Shown here: positions 22,365 to 26,115 of the stretch, piece by piece
Layout of the letters: each line of letters begins with the position of its first letter
Numbering within the stretch: the stretch's first letter is position 1
Assembly: GCA_937895785.1 (NCBI GenBank)
Contig: CALBKW010000085.1
Span: forward strand, 1 to 26,115
From: an uncultured Candidatus Melainabacteria bacterium
Lineage (GTDB): Bacteria > Cyanobacteriota > Vampirovibrionia > Gastranaerophilales > Gastranaerophilaceae
Direction of reading: 5' to 3'
Length of the DNA: 26,115 nt
Notes under the pieces: model-generated
What the model saw: the letters and a program-made list of their open reading frames with translations, nothing else
What the model was told of the DNA's origin: nothing
Database searches by the model: none
Translations under genes and position numbers: made by a program

Positions 22365-22808
22365 ATGAGATTTAATGTTATTGAAAGAGAACCAGATATG
22401 TTATTTTCAGGCGTTCGTAACAATCTTGAAAACCTATTAAACGCTGTTATGATTGGTGATGCTTCAGATTTAGAAAATAGAATGTACCAACCATTGTCAG
22501 AAGTAAGAGAAAATGAAACAGAATACAAAGTAAGTGTTCAATTACCTGGCATCAAAAAAGAAGATATTAATATCGAATTAGACAAAAATACTTTGACAAT
22601 TTCTGCAGAAAGCAAATTTGAAGAAGTAAAAGATAATGAAAACTTACATTACTCTCAATTCTCTTATGGCAAATTCCATAAAACAATCGAATTAGCAAAA
22701 CCAATTGACGTAGAACATTCAAATTGCGAATACAACGATGGTATTTTACAAATTACATTGAAAAAACAAGAAGGTAAAAAGGAAACACATACATTGAAAA
22801 TTAAATAA
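22365..22808 (+). CDS. Hsp20-family small heat shock protein
   Basis: A 147-residue ATP-independent chaperone that holds unfolding proteins as oligomers. A short N-terminal arm (1-45) precedes the alpha-crystallin domain (about 47-137: PLSEVRENETEYKVSVQLPG, then LTISAESKFEE and YGKFHKTIELAKPID), ending with the A-x-x-x-n-GVL-like segment YNDGILQITLKK. The usual C-terminal I-x-I anchor appears as THTLKIK. GGAGGT precedes ATG, a strong Shine-Dalgarno. A TATAAC box at 22317 could be the -10; no CIRCE element is present, so regulation is not HrcA-type from what is visible. Confidence 0.95.
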   Translation: MRFNVIEREPDMLFSGVRNNLENLLNAVMIGDASDLENRMYQPLSEVRENETEYKVSVQLPGIKKEDINIELDKNTLTISAESKFEEVKDNENLHYSQFSYGKFHKTIELAKPIDVEHSNCEYNDGILQITLKKQEGKKETHTLKIK

Positions 22809-22845
22809 TAATGTGGATGTAATAAGGAAAGTAAACAGACATTAA

Positions 22846-22880
22846 ATTAACGGGCGGAGCCGAAGGCTTCGCTCGTTAAT
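22846..22880. repeat. Long hairpin downstream of Hsp20
   Basis: A 16-bp stem with two G-T pairs (ATTAACGGGCGGAGCC / GGCTTCGCTCGTTAAT), loop GAA. It resembles the terminator at 19114 in sequence but lacks a T-run, so it may end or stabilise the Hsp20 mRNA. The rest of 22809-23049 shows nothing but AT-rich sequence. Confidence 0.7.
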
Positions 22881-23049
22881 TGTCTATACAAAAATATTAT
22901 TTTATTGTTTCTCCTAAATTTTTTAATAAAAAATATTTATAAATAGTATTTAAATATTGTAATTATATTTTGATATGGTATTTTATAGAATAGTTATATT
23001 TAAATGTAGGCGCTTGTTTAAGATTAAACAGGAAATTATAGGAGAAAAA

Positions 23050-23781
23050 ATGGATAAAAATGTTATATGTATAAAATGGGGAACAAAGTTTGGACCAGAA
23101 TATGTAAATAGATTACATGATATGGTAGAAAGAAATTTGACTATTCCACACCGTTTTGTATGTTTTACTGATGATGCAAATGGTTTAAATGAAAATATTG
23201 AAGTAAGACCTTTGCCAGAATTAGATGATGAGGGCATTCCTGATAGATGTTGGAAAAAATTAGGATTATTTACAGACAAGTTAGCAGATTTAACTGGTGA
23301 AGCTTTATTTTTAGATTTAGATATAATTATCAGAGATAATATTGATTGCTTTTTTGAAAGACAAGGTGATTTTTTCATCATAAAAGACTGGGATTTTCCA
23401 AATGATATAATTGGTAATTCTTCTGTGTTCAAATTTGCAGTAAATAAACATAAAGACATTATTGAAAACTTCTATAAAGAAGGTAAAGATATCCGTAAAA
23501 GATATAAAAATGAACAAGCTTTCTTGTCATATCAAATGAAAGATAAAGGTATGTTGCAATATTGGGATAAAAATTGGTGCGTAAGTTTTAAGAGAAATTG
23601 TTTGCAACCATTCCCTCTAAACTTCTTTAAAGAACCTCGTGATCCACAAGAAGCTAAGATTTTAATTTTCCACGGTAGACCAACTCCAGAGCAAGCATAT
23701 AAAGGATATTGTGGAAAAGGTGGGTTTAGATATGTAAAAGCAACAAAATGGCTTGATAAATATTGGAGTTACAACAAATAA
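23050..23781 (+). CDS. DXD glycosyltransferase-like protein
   Basis: A 243-residue GT-A type protein. It opens with a beta strand (VICIKWGTKFGPEYVNRL), followed by PHRFVCFTDD. The metal-binding DXD is in EALFLDLDIIIRDNID (Asp89-x-Asp91). A conserved late histidine segment, ILIFHGRPTPEQA, completes the layout seen in GT8-like and capsule-related transferases. Sugar and acceptor are unknown. ATG 23050 is chosen because AGGAGA is just upstream; the open frame extends to 22975 but crosses AT-rich promoter-like sequence. Its stop codon overlaps the next start (TAATG). Confidence 0.8.
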   Translation: MDKNVICIKWGTKFGPEYVNRLHDMVERNLTIPHRFVCFTDDANGLNENIEVRPLPELDDEGIPDRCWKKLGLFTDKLADLTGEALFLDLDIIIRDNIDCFFERQGDFFIIKDWDFPNDIIGNSSVFKFAVNKHKDIIENFYKEGKDIRKRYKNEQAFLSYQMKDKGMLQYWDKNWCVSFKRNCLQPFPLNFFKEPRDPQEAKILIFHGRPTPEQAYKGYCGKGGFRYVKATKWLDKYWSYNK

Positions 23782-23921
23782 TGAAAGATTTTTGCAAAAA
23801 TCTTAAAGAAAAAACGATATGTATATTGTTTGGAATTTCAGCATTTTTGATTGAAATTTATACAAAAATATTCAAAAAAGACGAAAACGAAGATGTTGAT
23901 TTTGAATATGAAAACGAATAA
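23781..23921 (+). CDS. 46-residue membrane peptide coupled to the glycosyltransferase
   Basis: A small gene whose ATG overlaps the preceding stop codon by one base (TAATG), the signature of translational coupling. It encodes MKDFCKNLKEK, a hydrophobic segment ICILFGISAFLIEIYTKIF (about residues 13-31) and a strongly acidic tail (DENEDVDFEYENE). Basic residues before the helix predict a cytoplasmic N-terminus. The family is unknown to me. A strong terminator starts at its stop codon, showing that the transcript reaches exactly this far. It could anchor or regulate the glycosyltransferase. Confidence 0.62.
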   Translation: MKDFCKNLKEKTICILFGISAFLIEIYTKIFKKDENEDVDFEYENE

Positions 23922-23958
23922 AAGCAGGGCGATGGGTTTTAACCCACCGCCCTGCTTT
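23921..23958. terminator. Bidirectional terminator
   Basis: AAAGCAGGGCG (23921-23931) pairs with CGCCCTGCTTT (23948-23958), and an inner TGGGTT/AACCCA stem extends it across one mismatch. It lies between the small membrane-peptide gene and the convergent nucleotidyltransferase gene. Confidence 0.85.
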
Positions 23959-23972
23959 GTTGTATTTAAAAT

Positions 23973-25031
23973 TTATTTTCTACCTAAAACTTTTCGCCAA
24001 AATTTAATCCATTTTAGGCGTTTTTTATGTTTGCTGTTGAATTTTGCAACACGTTCGTTTTGACCAATAATATGGTTTGTTAAGTTTCTGTCAACACGTG
24101 AATTTGAAGCGATTACGCAGTCTTTCATACAAACGTTATCAGCAATTTCAACGCCGTCCCATAAAATGCAATTTTCTAAAGTTACGTTTTTGCCGATATA
24201 ACAACCTTCACCGATTACAGAATGACCGATGAATTTCACTCCTTGTGAAAGATGACTATTTCCGCAAATGTAACTTCCTGTTTCAGTTTTGGTAATTTTG
24301 TCGTGTTTAAAGCTGAATAAATTGTTGAATAAATCCCAATGAGTTTGCTTGTATTGGTCCAATGAACCTATGTCTGACCAATATTCTTCAACAGGGAATA
24401 CATTGATTTGTCTATCTTGCAACAATTTTGGGAATACATTTTTTGCAAAGTCACAAAATTCGCCGACAGGAATGTAGTCAAAAATTTTGTAATTAAAAAT
24501 GTAAATACCAGTGTTTATTAAATTACTTTTTGCATCTTTGATTGCAGGTTTTTCTTGAAACTCAGTAATAAAACCTTCTGAATCAGTAACAACAACACCA
24601 AAGTTTGGTATATCTTCTTCTTTTACTGGTTTAACACCGATAGTAGCGATAGCACCAGAGTTTTTGTGAATTTCCATACCTTTCATTAAATCAGCGTTTG
24701 TAACTCCGTCAGCCGAAAGTACAAAGAAATCTTCGCCTTCATTAAAGAAGAATTGGCATTTTTTAACACCACCAGCAGTACCAGAAAGGGATTCTTCTGT
24801 GATGTAATTAAAATTGATACCTATATCGTTTTTAATGTATCTTGCAACGATTTGTTCAGCAAGGTAAAAAGTGTTTGCAACAACGTCTTTAACGCCAATA
24901 GCCTTTAAGTTTTCTAACAAAATATCCATAACAGGCTTGTTTGCAATTGGAACAAGCGGTTTTGGAACGCTTTTTGTTAATGGGTCTAAACGAGAGCCAA
25001 CTCCAGCAGACATAACCATCGCTTTATACAT
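23973..25031 (-). CDS. Sugar-phosphate nucleotidyltransferase (GDP-mannose pyrophosphorylase-like)
   Basis: A 352-residue enzyme that would join a sugar 1-phosphate to a nucleotide to make an activated sugar for glycan synthesis. The N-terminal Rossmann-like domain (1-230) has the pyrophosphorylase signature SAGVGSRLDPLTKSVPKPLV (with Arg14 and Lys24), then LSGTAGG, VLSADG and FQEKP. Residues of about 250-315 form a left-handed beta-helix (SVIGEGCYIGKNVTLENCIL). The end is basic (KKRLKWIKFWRKVLGRK) and could touch membrane or nucleic acid. Mannose-1-phosphate guanylyltransferase is the best guess; glucose-1-phosphate uridylyl or thymidylyl activity is possible. AGGAG lies 8 nt before ATG. Confidence 0.88.
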   Translation of the reverse strand: MYKAMVMSAGVGSRLDPLTKSVPKPLVPIANKPVMDILLENLKAIGVKDVVANTFYLAEQIVARYIKNDIGINFNYITEESLSGTAGGVKKCQFFFNEGEDFFVLSADGVTNADLMKGMEIHKNSGAIATIGVKPVKEEDIPNFGVVVTDSEGFITEFQEKPAIKDAKSNLINTGIYIFNYKIFDYIPVGEFCDFAKNVFPKLLQDRQINVFPVEEYWSDIGSLDQYKQTHWDLFNNLFSFKHDKITKTETGSYICGNSHLSQGVKFIGHSVIGEGCYIGKNVTLENCILWDGVEIADNVCMKDCVIASNSRVDRNLTNHIIGQNERVAKFNSKHKKRLKWIKFWRKVLGRK

Positions 25032-25061
25032 TATAAAATCTCCTAAATTCTCTTGTTACAA

Positions 25062-25070
25062 ATGTTACCA
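25062..25070 (-). promoter_or_regulatory. Extended -10 of the nucleotidyltransferase gene
   Basis: On the - strand TGG precedes TAACAT (25067-25062), about 30 nt upstream of ATG 25031, giving a leader that contains AGGAG. Confidence 0.5.
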
Positions 25071-25112
25071 TAAAAATTTGATTGATACAAGTACGTAAAA
25101 ATATTTTTGTTA

Positions 25113-25118
25113 TATAAT
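25113..25118 (+). promoter_or_regulatory. -10 box of the NifU-like gene
   Basis: TATAAT at 25113-25118; a well-spaced -35 is not evident. The leader contains GGAGG at 25141-25145 before ATG 25150. Confidence 0.5.
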
Positions 25119-25149
25119 ATTTAATGTTAAGAATATTAATGGAGGAAAC

Positions 25150-25851
25150 ATGAAAGATATTCAAATTACTAAAGAAGTAGAAGAAATGTGTCCTATAAAA
25201 AGAGGTGTTAAAGGCGTGCCTGCACCTATTCCACAAGAAGGTGAATGGACAAAATGTAAAGAAATCAAAGATATTTCAGGTTTAACTCACGGTTGTGGTT
25301 GCTGTGCACCTCAACAAGGTACTTGTAAATTAACTTTGAACGTTAAAGAAGGTGTTATCCAAGAAGCTTTAGTTGAAACTATTGGTTGTTCTGGTATGAC
25401 TCACTCAGCAGCTATGGCTGGTGAAATTCTTCCAGGTAAAACAATTCTTGAAGCTTTAAACACAGACTTAGTTTGTGACGCTATCAACGTTGCAATGAGA
25501 GAATTATTCTTACAAATCGTTTATGGTAGAACTCAATCAGCTTTCTCTGAAAACGGTTTACCAGTTGGTGCTGGATTAGAAGACTTAGGTAAAGGTTTAT
25601 GCTCTATGTGTGGTACAATCCACTCAACTAAACAAAAAGGTGTTAGATACTTACAATTAACAGAAGGCTACATCTTACAATTAGGTTTAGATGAAAATAA
25701 CGAAGTTATTGGCTACCAATTTATCAACTTAGGTAAATTTATGGATGCTATCAAGAAAGGTATGAACCCTCAAGAAGCATACGATAAAAACATCGGTACT
25801 TATGGCAGATTTGCAGATGCTGTTAAATACGTAGATCCAAGAAAAGAGTAA
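25150..25851 (+). CDS. NifU-like iron-sulfur cluster scaffold family protein
   Basis: A 233-residue cytosolic protein related to the NifU/IscU N-terminal fold. Conserved cysteines are prominent: Cys14, Cys36, HGCGCCAPQQGTC (Cys49, 51, 52, 59), ETIGCSGMTHSAAMA (Cys80), LVCD (Cys109) and LCSMCGTIH. The segment TLNVKEGVIQEALVETIGCSG matches the first strands of NifU_N. It is longer than IscU (about 125 residues) and has its own C-terminal half, ending GTYGRFADAVKYVDPRKE. Similar proteins occur in Clostridia, next to GGGtGRT-family genes. A role in Fe-S assembly is inferred from the fold only. The Shine-Dalgarno is GGAGG. Confidence 0.8.
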   Translation: MKDIQITKEVEEMCPIKRGVKGVPAPIPQEGEWTKCKEIKDISGLTHGCGCCAPQQGTCKLTLNVKEGVIQEALVETIGCSGMTHSAAMAGEILPGKTILEALNTDLVCDAINVAMRELFLQIVYGRTQSAFSENGLPVGAGLEDLGKGLCSMCGTIHSTKQKGVRYLQLTEGYILQLGLDENNEVIGYQFINLGKFMDAIKKGMNPQEAYDKNIGTYGRFADAVKYVDPRKE

Positions 25852-25985
25852 ACGTTAGCCGATGTGAAGTCAAGCACACGGCGACGATGAGTCGGCGGAG
25901 CATTGACGTAACATAATATCACCGCCGTTGTGAATGAAGCGTAAGTGAATGAACGAAGCAATCTTTGATTGCACAGGCGGAAAAA
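25852..25985. other. GC-rich structured intergenic segment
   Basis: No gene seen. The composition is clearly richer in G+C than the flanks. Nested pairings are visible: CCGCC (25922-25926) with GGCGG (25976-25980), TGTG with CACA inside them, and a perfect hairpin GCAATC-TTT-GATTGC (25958-25972). A second one, GCCG...TGTG with CACA...GGC, lies near 25858-25885. It may be a mobile palindromic element or an mRNA-processing structure between two cotranscribed genes. Confidence 0.45.
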
Positions 25986-25991
25986 CTAAGA

Positions 25992-26016
25992 AATTCTGAA
26001 ACAAGTTCAGAATGAC
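25992..26016. repeat. Palindromic repeat unit, right-arm type
   Basis: ATTCTGAAAC and GTTCAGAATGAC form the arms of a 25-bp unit of the GTCAT...ATGAC family. Confidence 0.75.
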
Positions 26017-26063
26017 AAACAAAAATAGTTAATACAAAATTAATTAAAAAAGGAAAATAGAAA

Positions 26064-26115
26064 ATGACAGTAAAATTTGAAGGACAAGACAGACGTCAAG
26101 CAACTTTAGATAAAG
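26064..26115 (+). CDS. Start of a GGGtGRT-family-like protein (partial)
   Basis: Only 17 codons are in the window: MTVKFEGQDRRQATLDK. AGGA lies 11 nt upstream. The FEGQDRR start resembles GGGtGRT-family proteins, which are often encoded beside the NifU-like scaffold found just upstream. With so little sequence this is a context-based guess. Confidence 0.45.
   Translation, partial: MTVKFEGQDRRQATLDK

Noticed and set aside
22983..23459. 158-codon - strand frame antisense to the DXD glycosyltransferase
   Set aside because: The opposite strand carries clear glycosyltransferase motifs and a good Shine-Dalgarno; this frame has neither.

Overview
The window is AT-rich DNA with densely packed genes and looks chromosomal. 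I read it as most likely a gut 'Candidatus Gastranaerophilales' (Melainabacteria/Vampirovibrionia) genome. The grounds are two pseudopilin-like proteins starting with FTLAE and carrying an NGN-[ML]-DYLK tail, a Gram-negative-like gene set, and dispersed GTCAT...ATGAC palindromes. No rRNA or other decisive marker is present, so this placement is an inference; another low-GC gut lineage is possible.

Layout. 1-758: a terminator, then two small unrecognised membrane proteins (+). 920-2704: aspS (-). 3007-3567: exported protein of unknown function (+). 3647-5629 (-): fixC-fixX, followed under its own promoter by a small protein with an internal duplication. 5709-6668: CgeB-like glycosyltransferase (+), overlapping tail to tail with a pseudopilin (-) that is itself coupled to a flippase-like membrane protein (7277-8299, -). 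8338-9069: gatD (-). 9224-9502: HU (-). 9752-11906: GT2 polysaccharide synthase, apt and a small membrane protein (+). 11935-13990: sugar-porter MFS permease and TPR protein (-). 14049-16036: pepT and pnuC (+). 16071-17675: SulP transporter (-). 17756-18390: a nest of palindromic repeats that runs into a second pseudopilin gene. 19164-19961: metallophosphoesterase (+). 20027-20102: tRNA-Val(UAC), followed by a hairpin-dense 327-bp segment that ends in a copy of the tRNA 3' end. 20555-22222: GT-C glycosyltransferase. 22365-22808: Hsp20. 23050-23921: a DXD glycosyltransferase translationally coupled to a 46-residue membrane peptide. 23973-25031: sugar-nucleotide pyrophosphorylase (-). 25150-end: a Cys-rich NifU-like scaffold protein and the start of the next gene.

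Functional themes are envelope and polysaccharide synthesis (four glycosyltransferases, a sugar nucleotidyltransferase, GatD, a flippase-like protein, a YkuE/LpxG-like phosphoesterase), transport (MFS, PnuC, SulP), housekeeping (AspRS, HU, Apt, PepT, tRNA, Hsp20) and electron transfer/Fe-S chemistry (FixCX, NifU-like).

The most striking signals are regulatory or structural. (1) Eight genes have a -10 hexamer ending exactly 6 nt before ATG with no Shine-Dalgarno, which predicts leaderless mRNAs. (2) A G10 tract lies in frame near the start of a pseudopilin gene. (3) That gene's roughly 130-codon N-terminal extension is largely made of palindromic repeats read as protein. (4) The tRNA-Val 3' end is duplicated around a small structured insert. 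I see no CRISPR array, transposase, integrase or phage gene.
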